NCBI RefSeq assembly: GCF_000661915.1
Contig: NZ_CP007509.1
Coordinates: forward strand, 4,105,501-4,169,500
Origin: Stutzerimonas decontaminans
GTDB taxonomy: Bacteria > Pseudomonadota > Gammaproteobacteria > Pseudomonadales > Pseudomonadaceae
Direction: 5' to 3'
DNA: 64,000 nt
The notes beneath the pieces are model-generated. The model saw only the letters and a list, made by a program, of their open reading frames with translations. It searched no databases and had not been told where the DNA came from. Position 1 is the stretch's first letter, and every line of letters starts with the position of its first letter. Shown here one piece after another: positions 34,804 through 43,755 of the stretch. The position numbers were made by a program, and so were the translations under genes.

Positions 34804-36197
34804 GTCGACGCTGGCGCCGCCTGCAGGCGCGCGTTCGCAACCGACTGACCGGCGCCATGTCGCTGCGCCTGCGCCTGATGTTCGGCGCGGCGAGCCTCGC
34901 CGCACTGTTCATGCTGGCCTTGCTGCCAGCGCTGCAAGGCGCCTTCAGCCTGTCCTTCGAGAAGGTCATCGAACAGCGCCTGGCCGCCGACGCCAGCACG
35001 CTGATCACCGCCGCCCAGGTCGAGGGCGGCCAACTGCAAATGCCCGAGCGCCTACCGGACGAGGAATTCGACCTGCCGGATGCACAGCTGCTCGGCTTCA
35101 TCTATGACCGTCGCGGCGAGCTGATCTGGCACTCGCGCTCGGCCGCCGACGAGCGCATCGACTATCGTCCGCGTTACGAGGGTGGCAGCACCGAATTCCT
35201 CCGTGTGCGCGATGCCGACGGCGTGGAGTACTTCGTCTATGACGTCGAACTGCACCTGGCAGGTAGCCGTGAGAATGCCTTCAGTTTCGTCACCATGCAG
35301 CCGACCAGCGAGTACCTGAGCCTGTTCGAGGAGTTTCGTCGCCAGCTGTACCTGTGGCTGGGCAGCGGCCTGCTGGTATTGCTGGTGTTGCTCTGGCTCG
35401 GCCTGACCTGGGGCTTTCGCACGCTCAAGCGGGTCAGCGCCGAACTCGACCAGGTCGAAGCCGGCCAGCGCGAGCGGCTGAGCGACGAGCACCCGCGCGA
35501 GCTGCTGCGCCTGACCCGCTCGCTGAACCGCCTGCTGGACAGCGAACGACGCCAGCGCGAGCAGTACCGCAATTCGTTGGGTGACCTGGCACACAGCCTG
35601 AAAACCCCGCTCAGCGTGCTGCAGGGCGTCGGCGAAACACTCGCGGCGCAGGCGCAGAGCCGCGAGCAGGCGCAGGTGATGCAAGCGCAGATCGAACGCA
35701 TGAGCCAGCAGATCGGCTATCAGCTGCAGCGCGCCAGCCTCGGCAAGAGCGGCCTGGTGCGTCACCGGGTCCAGCTGCGGCCGTTGCTCGACAGCCTGTG
35801 CAGCACACTGGACAAGGTCTACCGCGACAAGCGCGTGCAGGTCGAACTGCAGCTGGCCGAGCCCTGCGTGGTGCCAATGGAACAGGGCGCGCTGATGGAG
35901 CTGCTCGGCAACCTGCTGGAAAACGCCTACCGGCTTTGCCTCGGGCAGATCCGCATCAGCGCGCTGCCCGATGGCGACAACCTGCTCCTGCTGGTGGAGG
36001 ACGACGGCCCCGGCGTGCCGGTCGACCAGCGCGCGCGGATCATCCGCCGCGGTGAACGCCTCGACGGCCAGCACCCCGGCCAGGGCATCGGTCTGGCGGT
36101 GGTCAAGGACATCCTCGACAGCTACGGCGGCGAGCTCAGCCTCGGCGAGTCGGAGCTTGGCGGCGCAGCCTTCCAGATCAGGTTGCGGGCGGACTGA
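34800..36197 (+). CDS. phoQ: Sensor histidine kinase PhoQ
   Basis: The 465-residue kinase has two membrane helices (about residues 26-48 and 182-205) flanking a periplasmic sensor with an acidic patch (LPDEEFDLPDAQ) expected to bind divalent cations and cationic peptides. A HAMP-like linker, the dimerisation His265 (GDLAHSLKTPLSVLQ) and the ATP-binding domain (N box LLGNLLENAYRLC, G1 EDDGPGVP, G2 GQGIGLAVVKDIL) follow. It overlaps phoP by four bases, which shows translational coupling. Confidence 0.93.
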   Translation: MSRRWRRLQARVRNRLTGAMSLRLRLMFGAASLAALFMLALLPALQGAFSLSFEKVIEQRLAADASTLITAAQVEGGQLQMPERLPDEEFDLPDAQLLGFIYDRRGELIWHSRSAADERIDYRPRYEGGSTEFLRVRDADGVEYFVYDVELHLAGSRENAFSFVTMQPTSEYLSLFEEFRRQLYLWLGSGLLVLLVLLWLGLTWGFRTLKRVSAELDQVEAGQRERLSDEHPRELLRLTRSLNRLLDSERRQREQYRNSLGDLAHSLKTPLSVLQGVGETLAAQAQSREQAQVMQAQIERMSQQIGYQLQRASLGKSGLVRHRVQLRPLLDSLCSTLDKVYRDKRVQVELQLAEPCVVPMEQGALMELLGNLLENAYRLCLGQIRISALPDGDNLLLLVEDDGPGVPVDQRARIIRRGERLDGQHPGQGIGLAVVKDILDSYGGELSLGESELGGAAFQIRLRAD

Positions 36198-36273
36198 TCG
36201 AACGGCTCTCCCGCTGCGCTCCGGCCGCTGTTAGAGTTCGCTGCCGAGCCATCTGCAGCCTCATGGAGCGCGC

Positions 36274-36717
36274 ATGTCACTGGATGACCGCAAGAAACTC
36301 GTCCGCCAGCATATCGACCTGACCTGGAATCGCGGGCGCCTGGCGTTGGCTGAGCACCTGCATAGCAAGGATTTCCTCTACAAGAGCTCCTTTATCGGCC
36401 GGCCACTGGTCAGCGCCGAGTTTCTCGACATGGTCCGGCAGATCCGCCATGCCATGCCGGAGCTGGAAGTAGTGGTCGAGGAATGCATCGCCGAAGGCAA
36501 CCGGGTGGTCACCTGGAGCACGCTGATCGGCACCATCGAACACGCCGCATTCGGCTACCCGCCCAGCGACAAGGTGCTGAGCATCTCCGCCATGGCGTTC
36601 TGGAGCATCACCCCGACGCAGCAGGTGCAGGAGATCTGCACCATGTTCGACATGGAGAGCTTCCGTGCCCAGCTGGGCCTGGACACCCGCCCCTACGCCG
36701 AAAAATCCCAGCCCTGA
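36274..36717 (+). CDS. SnoaL-like ester cyclase family protein
   Basis: The 147-residue protein has the cone-shaped SnoaL/NTF2 fold pattern: three N-terminal helices (RKKLVRQHIDLTWNRGRLALAEHLHS), FIGRPLVSAEFLDMVRQIRHAMPELEVVVEECIAEGNRVVTWSTLIGTIEHA, and a C-terminal strand pair ending EICTMFDMESFRAQLGL. Family members are polyketide cyclases or small-molecule-binding proteins; no substrate can be proposed. It is a single gene between phoQ and the convergent antiporter operon, whose last stop is nine bases away. Confidence 0.72.
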   Translation: MSLDDRKKLVRQHIDLTWNRGRLALAEHLHSKDFLYKSSFIGRPLVSAEFLDMVRQIRHAMPELEVVVEECIAEGNRVVTWSTLIGTIEHAAFGYPPSDKVLSISAMAFWSITPTQQVQEICTMFDMESFRAQLGLDTRPYAEKSQP

Positions 36718-36726
36718 GCCAGCCGC

Positions 36727-38376
36727 TCACCACAGCCAGCCGAGCCAGAGCAGCGCCACCAGCAGCCAGGCGCTGAGCGTCAGAGTGCCGCGTTCCCATT
36801 GCCGATTCCAGCGCCGCTCGCGCTGACGCCAGCGGGAGCGATCATGGTGAATCGCGGGTACAGGCAGTGGCGGCTGGCGCAACACACGGGTGAGATACAA
36901 CGATGCCCACAACGCGGGATTTGGCAGCCTGGCCAGGCGTGGCGGCACTCGCCAGCCACGGCGCAGTACCCATCCGGTTAGCACCACGACAGCCAGTAGC
37001 GGCCAAAGCGCTGCCCACAAGCCCCCCGGATAGAGGCCGGCCAGCAAGGGCTCACGCAATGCAGGCCAGACCCAGGGCAACAGCAGTGATGTCAGACTGA
37101 GCGTTGCCCACGGCAACCATTGACCGGCCGGCGGACGCGCGCTGGCATGCTGCTGATCGCGCCACATCAGCCAGAGTGCACGCAACAGCAGCAGCGCGGT
37201 GGCGAAGCTGGCAAGCGTCAGCCAGGGCGCCCAGGCGGCGAAAGCGCTGTCGTGCCAGGCATCCTTGAGCAGGTACTTCACTGCTGCGCCGCTGGTCAGC
37301 GGCGCTCCCATGATCGCCAGCGCCGGCAGTAGCAACAGCGCCCAAGCCAGTCGCGGCAGGCGCCCTTCGTGGACCATCCCCGCTGCCAGGAACAACGCGC
37401 CCTTGGCCAGGCCGTGATGCATGCCGAACAACAGCAGTATTGCGAGAAGCGCAGCCGACGGCTGCTGCAGGCTCCAGGCCAGCGCCAGGATCATCAGCAT
37501 CCAGCCCATCTGGCTCACCGAAGAATAGGCCAGCACCGCCTTCGACTTGCCAGCACACAGCCCCAACGCAGCCGCATAGAGCGCGCCGAAAATCCCGGCG
37601 ACAAGCAGCGGCGTGCTCCAGGCCGCCAGCGTCGGATCGGCCTCCGGTACGCAGCGCCAGATACCGAGGATGCCGGCCTTGAGCATCGCACCGGAGAGCA
37701 CCGCACTGGCCGGAGCCGGTGCCTCCGGATGGGCCAGCGGCAGCCAGACGTGCAGCGGCCAGAAGCCAGCTTTCAGACCAAGACCGAGCAGCAACAGGGC
37801 CAGGGTCAGATGGTCAATCGGCTGCGCCTGCCAGCTGGCAAAGTCGAACGCCTGCCCGGTGGCATGGGTGCGCAACAGCAGACCGGCGAGCAGCAGCATC
37901 TCGCCGCAGATCGCCAGTTGCAGATACAAGCGCCCGGCTCGCCGCGGCCCCGGGCCGCCGCGGTGCACGATCAGCCCATAGGCCGACAGGCTCATGGCAC
38001 TGAAGCCGAGGTAGAAGCTCAGCGCGTCGGTGGCGACGATCAGCAGCAGGTTTCCAGCCAACGCTAGTTGCCAGAACGCCCAGAAACGCAGCTGGCGCGG
38101 GTCCCGGCTCAGGCTGCTATTGGCGAAGACCGCTGCGCAGCCCCAGAGCACGGCGGTAAAACCCAGCCAGGCGCGGGTCAGTGTGTCGTCGGCGCCCCAG
38201 CGCACGCCTTCCCACAACCACGGCAGCTCAAGTGCCGGCGGTGGTTGCAGCGCCGCCAGCAGGGCCGGCACACAAGCCAGCCACAGCCATGGCAGACAAC
38301 GCTCACGCAGCCACAGCAGCAGTGCGCCGCCAAGCAACGGTGCGAAGGGCACCAGCAACCACAACCAGGCGCTCAT
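36727..38376 (-). CDS. Proton-translocating antiporter-type membrane subunit (third copy)
   Basis: The 549-residue protein has about 14 membrane helices and belongs to the NuoL/M/N-MrpA/D family (Proton_antipo_M). Visible are a TM5-like Glu region (ALAGNLLLIVATDALSFYLGFSAMSLSAYGLIVHRG) and the signature LLLGLGLKAGFWPLHVWLPLAHPEAPAPASAVLSGAMLKAG with the TM7 Lys. It is the last gene of the antiporter operon, overlapping its upstream neighbour by four bases. It resembles HyfB/NuoL-type subunits more than MnhD. Confidence 0.82.
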   Translation of the reverse strand: MSAWLWLLVPFAPLLGGALLLWLRERCLPWLWLACVPALLAALQPPPALELPWLWEGVRWGADDTLTRAWLGFTAVLWGCAAVFANSSLSRDPRQLRFWAFWQLALAGNLLLIVATDALSFYLGFSAMSLSAYGLIVHRGGPGPRRAGRLYLQLAICGEMLLLAGLLLRTHATGQAFDFASWQAQPIDHLTLALLLLGLGLKAGFWPLHVWLPLAHPEAPAPASAVLSGAMLKAGILGIWRCVPEADPTLAAWSTPLLVAGIFGALYAAALGLCAGKSKAVLAYSSVSQMGWMLMILALAWSLQQPSAALLAILLLFGMHHGLAKGALFLAAGMVHEGRLPRLAWALLLLPALAIMGAPLTSGAAVKYLLKDAWHDSAFAAWAPWLTLASFATALLLLRALWLMWRDQQHASARPPAGQWLPWATLSLTSLLLPWVWPALREPLLAGLYPGGLWAALWPLLAVVVLTGWVLRRGWRVPPRLARLPNPALWASLYLTRVLRQPPLPVPAIHHDRSRWRQRERRWNRQWERGTLTLSAWLLVALLWLGWLW

Positions 38377-39869
38377 ATGGCGAACTCCCGCTCGACGATC
38401 AGCTGGCTCCAGCCCAGCGGGCTCAATGCGGTGGCGGCCAGCAGGCCCACCAGCAACGACAGCAGCGCCGTAATCACTGGCGGCAGCAGCAACATCCAGT
38501 GGGTTTCAAAACGCTCCTCCGCCCAACGATTCTCATGCCAGTCAGCCGGCTCGGCGAACCAGCCGCGCCAGAGCAGCGGCAGGAAATAGGCAGCGTTGAG
38601 CAGCGCCGAACCGAGCAGCACCAGCAGCACCCAGTCCTGGCCGACTTCCAGCGCACCGAGGCCAAGCGTCCATTTGCTGATGAAGCCGGCGATTGGCGGA
38701 ATGCCGATCATGCCCAGCGCACCGATGGAGAATGCCGTCATGGTCCAGGGCATGCGCCGGCCGACACCGTCCATTTCACGGATGCGGTGAATCCCCAAGG
38801 TTTCGGCGAAGTTGCCTGCACAGTAGAACAGCGTGACCTTCATCAACCCCTGATGCACCAGATGCACCAGTCCGCCCACTGCAGCGATCGGCCCGAGCAA
38901 CGCAACGCCAAGCGTTACGTAGGACACCTGGCTGATGGTCGAGTAGGCCAGGCGCTTCTTCAGCTCCTGCTGCTGCAAGGCGCGCAACGAGCCGTAGATG
39001 ATGGTCGCCGCTGCCAGCCAGAGCAGCGGCTTGGTGAGATCCAGCCGCGTCAGCGCCTCGGCGCCGAACACGTCATAGACCACCCGCACGATGCCGAACG
39101 CCCCCGCCTTCACCACCGCCACCGCATGCAGCAGCGCACTGACCGGTGCCGGCGCGACCATCGCCTGCGGCAGCCAGCCATGCAATGGAATCAGCGCGGC
39201 CTTCACACCGAGGCCGAGAATCAGCAACGCAAAGGCTACCCGCAGTCCGACGTCATGCTTGCCGACCTGCTCCAACAGATAGCCGGCGGCCTGGAAATCC
39301 GGCGTGCCGGCCAGGCTATGCAGCAGCGCCACCCCCATCAGCACCAGGGTGCCGCCACCCACCGTATACGCCAGGTAGACCCGCCCGGCCCGCAGCGACT
39401 CGGGCGTACCGCGATGCACCACCAGCGGAAAGGTGGCCAGCGTCAGCAGCTCGTAGAACAGCAGGAAGCTGACCAGGTTGCCGGCCAGCGCCAGGCCCAC
39501 GGTGGCACTGACGCACAGGCTGAAGTAACCGAAGAAGCGTGAGCGCAGCGGCGAGTTTTCCAGATAGCCGATGGCATAGATCGTGGTCAGCGCCCAGAGC
39601 AGAGACGACAGCGCAACGAACAGCAGTGACAGGGCATCGGCCTGCAGCACCAGCGGCGCACCCGGCAGCAGCGGCACGCTGAAACGGTACTCGCTGCCCT
39701 GGCTGACGCCGTAGAGCATGCTGCCGACCAGCAACAGCTTGAGTGTTACACCGAGCAGGTTGAGCGTGCCCCGCAGGCGCTGCTGGTCCTCGCGCAGGCC
39801 GAAGATCACCAGGCCCGGCAGTAGCGAGCTGAGCACGATGCCGAGCGGCAGCAGGCCGTGCCAGTTCAT
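38373..39869 (-). CDS. Proton-translocating antiporter-type membrane subunit (second copy, MnhD/NuoM-like)
   Basis: The 498-residue protein starts at 39869, in a four-base overlap with the preceding stop. It has about 14 helices, the NuoM/MrpD-like block LLILGLGVKAALIPLHGWLPQAMVAPAPVSALLHAVAVVKAGAFGIVRV and a downstream LAYSTISQVSYVTLGVALLGP. It also has the charged Glu region FLLFYELLTLATFPLVVHRG. Two consecutive MnhD-like genes plus a third make this operon richer in antiporter subunits than a standard seven-gene Mrp. Confidence 0.84.
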   Translation of the reverse strand: MNWHGLLPLGIVLSSLLPGLVIFGLREDQQRLRGTLNLLGVTLKLLLVGSMLYGVSQGSEYRFSVPLLPGAPLVLQADALSLLFVALSSLLWALTTIYAIGYLENSPLRSRFFGYFSLCVSATVGLALAGNLVSFLLFYELLTLATFPLVVHRGTPESLRAGRVYLAYTVGGGTLVLMGVALLHSLAGTPDFQAAGYLLEQVGKHDVGLRVAFALLILGLGVKAALIPLHGWLPQAMVAPAPVSALLHAVAVVKAGAFGIVRVVYDVFGAEALTRLDLTKPLLWLAAATIIYGSLRALQQQELKKRLAYSTISQVSYVTLGVALLGPIAAVGGLVHLVHQGLMKVTLFYCAGNFAETLGIHRIREMDGVGRRMPWTMTAFSIGALGMIGIPPIAGFISKWTLGLGALEVGQDWVLLVLLGSALLNAAYFLPLLWRGWFAEPADWHENRWAEERFETHWMLLLPPVITALLSLLVGLLAATALSPLGWSQLIVEREFAI

Positions 39870-41290
39870 CGTCCGAGCCCTCCGAGCCAGAGCAGCAGCG
39901 GCTCGCTGATCAGCGCCAGTCCCCAGACCAGCAGGGCCGGCAGCAAGGCCAGCCACTGCGCCAGACGATCGGGATGGATGCTCGGCGGGTTCGGCCGGGC
40001 GCGGTCGAAACCGTGTGCGACGACGCGGAACACATAGGCGGCGGACATCAGCGTGCCGAGCAGAACGCCCACGGCCCAGGGCCAGTGCTGCGGCTGTTCG
40101 AACAGTGGCTGCAGCAGTAGCCACTTGGCCAGAAAGCCACCGCTGGGTGGTAGGCCCACCAGGCTGCCACCGGCCACAGCGAATGCCGCCAAGGCGATCG
40201 GCACGTTCTGGCTGGCGCCGCGCATGCCGGTTACGCGCTTGCTGCCGAGAATGCTTTGCAGCTCACCGGCAGCGAGGAACATCGACACCTTGGCCAGCCC
40301 ATGGGCCAGCACGAACAGCCACAGGGCCGCGTGCAAACGTGGTTCATCGAGGTGCAGCAGCAGCCCCAGCGCCAGCAGCGCGTAGCCCAGCTGCGCCACA
40401 GTTGAATAGGCCACCAGGGTTTTCAGGCGTGGCGCACGCAGTGCCGACCAGCCGCCGGCCAGCAGCGCCAGCACCCCGGCGGTGCCGAACAGCAGGCCGG
40501 CATCGCGACCGAATTCAGCCGGGGCAATCTCGCTCCAGATTAGCCACAGAATGTACAACGGCCCCTTGACCACCAGCGCCGAGAGCAGCGCGCTGACCGC
40601 GGTCGGCGCCGCGGCGTGGGCCGGCGGCAACCACAGGTGCAACGGCCACAGCGCGGCCTTGAGCATCAGCCCGAGGGTCATCAGCAGCAACGCCAGATGG
40701 GTCACACCATCGGCTTCGCTCAGTTGCGCCAGCAAGGTTAGATCGAGCACGCCGTAGCGTCCGTAGACCAGCGCCACGCCCAGCAAATAGGCCAGCGAGC
40801 CGGCGAGCGACAGCAACAGGTAATTCAGCGCCGGCTTCCAGGCCTTGCGCCCAGCCAGCGACACCAGCGCCACCGCGACCAGGCTGAGCAGCTCCAGCGT
40901 GACGTAGAGGTTGAACAGGTCCGCCGACAGCCACAACGCAGCCAGCGCTGCATGCAGCAGGCAGGACAGCGGCCAGTAATCTTCCCTGCCAGCAGCATGA
41001 GGGATGCGCGCCGCGTATAGCGCCACCAGCAGGTGCAACCCAGCGGTAAATACCAGCAACAGCGCGGCCAGGGGCGTCAGGCGAAAGCGGATCGCCAGCC
41101 CCGTCTCCCAGCCACCGACCAGCAGGTTGCGCTCGCCATGATCGAGCACCACCTGCAGCGCCATGATCGCCGCCACCAGCGCGCCGAGACTCAGTGCGAT
41201 CACCCAGCGCCCACTGCGCGTCGGGCGCAGCAGGATCAGCAGCAACGCGCCGACCAAGGGCAGCAGCAGGCTGGCCAGCGCGGCATTCAT
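39866..41290 (-). CDS. Mrp antiporter subunit D (MnhD/MbhH-like)
   Basis: The 474-residue protein has about 14 helices. The MrpD signature is seen in LLMTLGLMLKAALWPLHLWLPPAHAAAPTAVSALLSALVVKGPLYIL, which contains the conserved TM7 Lys, and in LKTLVAYSTVAQLGYALLALGL; the TM5 Glu lies in FNLYVTLELLSLVAVALVSLAG. It follows the MnhC-like gene with a four-base overlap, as in Mrp and Mbh operons, and exchanges monovalent cations for protons within a multi-subunit membrane complex. Confidence 0.87.
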   Translation of the reverse strand: MNAALASLLLPLVGALLLILLRPTRSGRWVIALSLGALVAAIMALQVVLDHGERNLLVGGWETGLAIRFRLTPLAALLLVFTAGLHLLVALYAARIPHAAGREDYWPLSCLLHAALAALWLSADLFNLYVTLELLSLVAVALVSLAGRKAWKPALNYLLLSLAGSLAYLLGVALVYGRYGVLDLTLLAQLSEADGVTHLALLLMTLGLMLKAALWPLHLWLPPAHAAAPTAVSALLSALVVKGPLYILWLIWSEIAPAEFGRDAGLLFGTAGVLALLAGGWSALRAPRLKTLVAYSTVAQLGYALLALGLLLHLDEPRLHAALWLFVLAHGLAKVSMFLAAGELQSILGSKRVTGMRGASQNVPIALAAFAVAGGSLVGLPPSGGFLAKWLLLQPLFEQPQHWPWAVGVLLGTLMSAAYVFRVVAHGFDRARPNPPSIHPDRLAQWLALLPALLVWGLALISEPLLLWLGGLGR

Positions 41291-41568
41291 CGCTCGTGCT
41301 CCGTCGATGAAGCCAGCGCACTACTCAGGCGCAACGCCAGCGCGGTCGCGCTCACCGCCACCACCAACCCGGTGACCACCAGCGCCACCAGCAGCGGGTC
41401 GCTCGGATCATGGCGTGCCGCCAGGGCGATCATCACCAGGAACACGCCGCTGCCCATCAGGTTGATGGCAATGATGCGTCGCAGCGCATGGCGCAGTGTC
41501 AGCAGCCCATGCAGGCCGAGCAGCCAGAGGGCGAAACCGATGGCGATCCAGTACAGCGTGGCGCTCAT
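41287..41568 (-). CDS. Mrp antiporter subunit C (MnhC/MbhG, NuoK-like)
   Basis: The 93-residue protein has three membrane helices and the NuoK-like pattern NLMGSGVFLVMIALAARHDPSDPLLVALVVTGLVVAVSATALALRL typical of MnhC (DPLLQALVLTxIVI in relatives). Its size is slightly shorter than the usual 110 residues. It sits between the fused DUF4040-MnhB gene and the first MnhD gene, with four-base overlaps on both sides. Confidence 0.85.
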   Translation of the reverse strand: MSATLYWIAIGFALWLLGLHGLLTLRHALRRIIAINLMGSGVFLVMIALAARHDPSDPLLVALVVTGLVVAVSATALALRLSSALASSTEHER

Positions 41569-42473
41569 GGCTGCGGCTCCGGTTCGTCGCCGATCACCAG
41601 CAGACTCAGGCTGGCAGCGATGGACAGCGTTGCCGCCGCCTCGATGAGCAGAATCAGCGGCTTGGCCCAGCCGGCCGGGTAATGCAGCCAGCCATCGCCG
41701 AACCAGGCGCAGCTAGCGGCCACGCCTATGAACAGCAGCAAGCCGATCAGTACCAGCAGGCGTAGCGGCCAGAAACCCCAGTGCAAGGCCGGCAGCGCAC
41801 CCGCCAGGCGCAGCAGGACGATGCCGGAAGCCAGCAAGGCGCCGGCCTGGAAGGCGCCGCCTGGCGAGGCGGCACCGCGCCAGAGCACATAGCCGCCGGC
41901 CAACACCAGCAGCGGCGCCAGCGTGCGACCCCAGGCCTGCAGCAGCGGCCAGGGTTCGCTCAACTGCGGCTGCAGCGGTCCGAGCTGGCGGGCGCCGAGC
42001 AGCGCCAATAACAACACTGCCAGTTCCAGCAGCGTGTCCCAGGCGCGGAAATTGAGCAGCACCGCCGTCACCGGATGCTCGACGCCACTTTGCGCCAGCG
42101 CCGCGTCGATCTGCCCCGGTACCGTCGGCTGCAGCTCGGCCAGCGGAGCCAACTGCGGCAACAGCAGCATCAGCAGCGGCAACAACACCAACAGCGCGGC
42201 CAAGCGGCGGCGCCGCGACAGGCGCGGTTCGCTGCCGGCCTGCGGCTGGCGCGCCAGCGCGGCGAACAGCAATACGCCGGTCAGCCCGGCACCGATGGCG
42301 GCCTCGGCCAGCGCCAGATCGGCGGCGCCCAGGCGTGCCCAGACCAGCGCCAGCACCAGGCCGAAGGCAATGAACAGCAGCACGCCGGCATACAGCTGGC
42401 GCACATGCAGCGCACCGCCGGCCAGGCCCAGCAGCAACAGACCGAGCACCCCATCGAGCAGCCACTCACTCAT
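41565..42473 (-). CDS. Fused DUF4040 (MbhD)-MbhE-MnhB subunit
   Basis: The 302-residue protein has three parts. Residues 1-78 match DUF4040/MbhD (LALVWARLGAADLALAEAAIGAGLTGVLLFAAL), residues about 85-180 match the MbhE-like region (HPVTAVLLNFRAWDTLLELAVLLLALLGA), and residues about 190-300 match MnhB (PLLVLAGGYVLWRGAASPGGAFQAGALLASGIVLLRLAG). In Mrp the first two parts form the C terminus of the large MrpA. Here they are split from the NuoL-like part and fused to MnhB, close to the archaeal Mbh logic. Confidence 0.82.
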   Translation of the reverse strand: MSEWLLDGVLGLLLLGLAGGALHVRQLYAGVLLFIAFGLVLALVWARLGAADLALAEAAIGAGLTGVLLFAALARQPQAGSEPRLSRRRRLAALLVLLPLLMLLLPQLAPLAELQPTVPGQIDAALAQSGVEHPVTAVLLNFRAWDTLLELAVLLLALLGARQLGPLQPQLSEPWPLLQAWGRTLAPLLVLAGGYVLWRGAASPGGAFQAGALLASGIVLLRLAGALPALHWGFWPLRLLVLIGLLLFIGVAASCAWFGDGWLHYPAGWAKPLILLIEAAATLSIAASLSLLVIGDEPEPQP

Positions 42474-42756
42474 CGCCGCCCTCCTCGTCAGCCTGGCGTG
42501 CCAGCAGCTGACAGGCGGTGGCGCCGGAGGCCAGCACCAAAAGCCAGATCAGGAGCATCTGCGCCACTTCCAGCAGGCTACCGGCGCGCAGCGACAGCCC
42601 GGCAACCACCAGACCGAGGCCGAGGGTGTCGGCCTTGGTCAACGCGTGCAGACGGCTGAGGGTGTCCGGAAAGCGCAGCAGGCCGATGCTGCCGGCGGCG
42701 AAGAACAGCAGGCCGCCAGCCAGCAGCCAGCTGAAGATGTTCAGCAGCTCACTCAT
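42466..42756 (-). CDS. Mrp antiporter subunit G (MnhG/MbhC)
   Basis: The 96-residue protein has three membrane helices and the MnhG signature GSIGLLRFPDTLSRLHALTKADTLGLGLVVAGL. Overlaps of eight bases on both sides tie it into the operon. MnhG is an essential small subunit of Mrp complexes with no separate catalytic role. Confidence 0.88.
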   Translation of the reverse strand: MSELLNIFSWLLAGGLLFFAAGSIGLLRFPDTLSRLHALTKADTLGLGLVVAGLSLRAGSLLEVAQMLLIWLLVLASGATACQLLARQADEEGGDE

Positions 42757-43000
42757 GGCGACTGCACCGCAGCAGCTGTACCAGAGCGGCGCTGATCATC
42801 GCCGCCAATAGCGCCAGCACCAGCGCCGCATCACGCAAGCCGGGGGCGCCCTGCCACTGCGCCAGTACCAGCAACAGCGCAGCACCGGAGGTGCCGAACA
42901 GCTGCACGGCAAGCAGCCGATCGACCCGCCCCGGCCCGCGCAGTACACGCCACAGACCGATGATCAGGGTCAACAGCAACAGCGCCGCGAACAGTGCCAT
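42749..43000 (-). CDS. Mrp antiporter subunit F (MnhF/MbhB)
   Basis: The 83-residue protein has three membrane helices and the MnhF pattern LWRVLRGPGRVDRLLAVQLFGTSGAALLLVLAQW, followed by LRDAALVLALLAAMISAALVQLL. Its start overlaps the mnhE stop by one base. It is part of the cation/proton antiporter membrane arm. Confidence 0.88.
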   Translation of the reverse strand: MALFAALLLLTLIIGLWRVLRGPGRVDRLLAVQLFGTSGAALLLVLAQWQGAPGLRDAALVLALLAAMISAALVQLLRCSRHE

Positions 43001-43494
43001 CAGCGCCCCTCCCCACTTCCGAGCAGGCGCTCCAGACGCCGTTCGAGGTCGGCGACCGTGGCCTGCCAGGGCAAGCGTTCATCCAGCACATGCACGCGCA
43101 TCTGGTCATCCTCAATGCGCGAAGCCAGCGTGCCGGGCAGCAACCCGACCAGCGCCGATAGCAGCAGACGCACCCGCGGCGACTGAACGGCGAGCGGATA
43201 CGGATGCCAGGCCGGCTGCAGCGGGCAACGCGGCTGCAGGGCACGCCGCGCCACGTCCCAGCCGCCGAGCAGCATGTGTTTGAGGAAAAAACCAAGGAAT
43301 GCTGGCAGCGCGCCCAGGCGCATGCCCAACGGGCGCAATCCCAGCCACAGGCTCAGGGCAACCGCCAGCGCCACCGTCGGCGCGCCCAGCAGCCAGCCTT
43401 GCCCGGCAGCGAACAGCGCCCAGAGAGCGGCATAGATCAGTGACCAGAAGAGCGCGTCGGTAGCTCCGCGACGCAGTGCGGCCTGTGTCATCAC
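43000..43494 (-). CDS. Mrp antiporter subunit E (MnhE/MbhA)
   Basis: The 164-residue protein has two to three N-terminal membrane helices and a cytoplasmic C-terminal domain with the MnhE signature LLSALVGLLPGTLASRIEDDQMRVHVLDERLPW. It is the first gene of the eight-gene minus-strand operon. The 261-base gap to the divergent cstA-type gene should hold both promoters; I see no clear operator there. Confidence 0.86.
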   Translation of the reverse strand: MMTQAALRRGATDALFWSLIYAALWALFAAGQGWLLGAPTVALAVALSLWLGLRPLGMRLGALPAFLGFFLKHMLLGGWDVARRALQPRCPLQPAWHPYPLAVQSPRVRLLLSALVGLLPGTLASRIEDDQMRVHVLDERLPWQATVADLERRLERLLGSGEGR

Positions 43495-43755
43495 ATCCTC
43501 CTTGGCATTCCGATCTTTGTAATCAAGTCGAGGCCAAGAGTTCGCCGCTGTCCATAACCCGCGGCGAAATGCCTTGTATCAGCAGATTGCCGCGCGGCCT
43601 GGCGCAACCACGCCCCGGACAGCGGGCGGAACGTCCGTGCGCGAGGCTGGTCTGTCCTCCCTGAGGCCGCGGCGTGGACGCCCGGTCATAACAATCACCC
43701 CACGAGGGCCAAACAGGGCTGAGCTGCCGGCGAGCGGCACGCCGAGGAATCCGAG

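Noticed and set aside
38181..39542. 453-codon plus-strand frame opposite antiporter genes
   Set aside because: Gln/Arg-rich translation antisense to conserved NuoM-type genes; no domain and no ribosome binding site.
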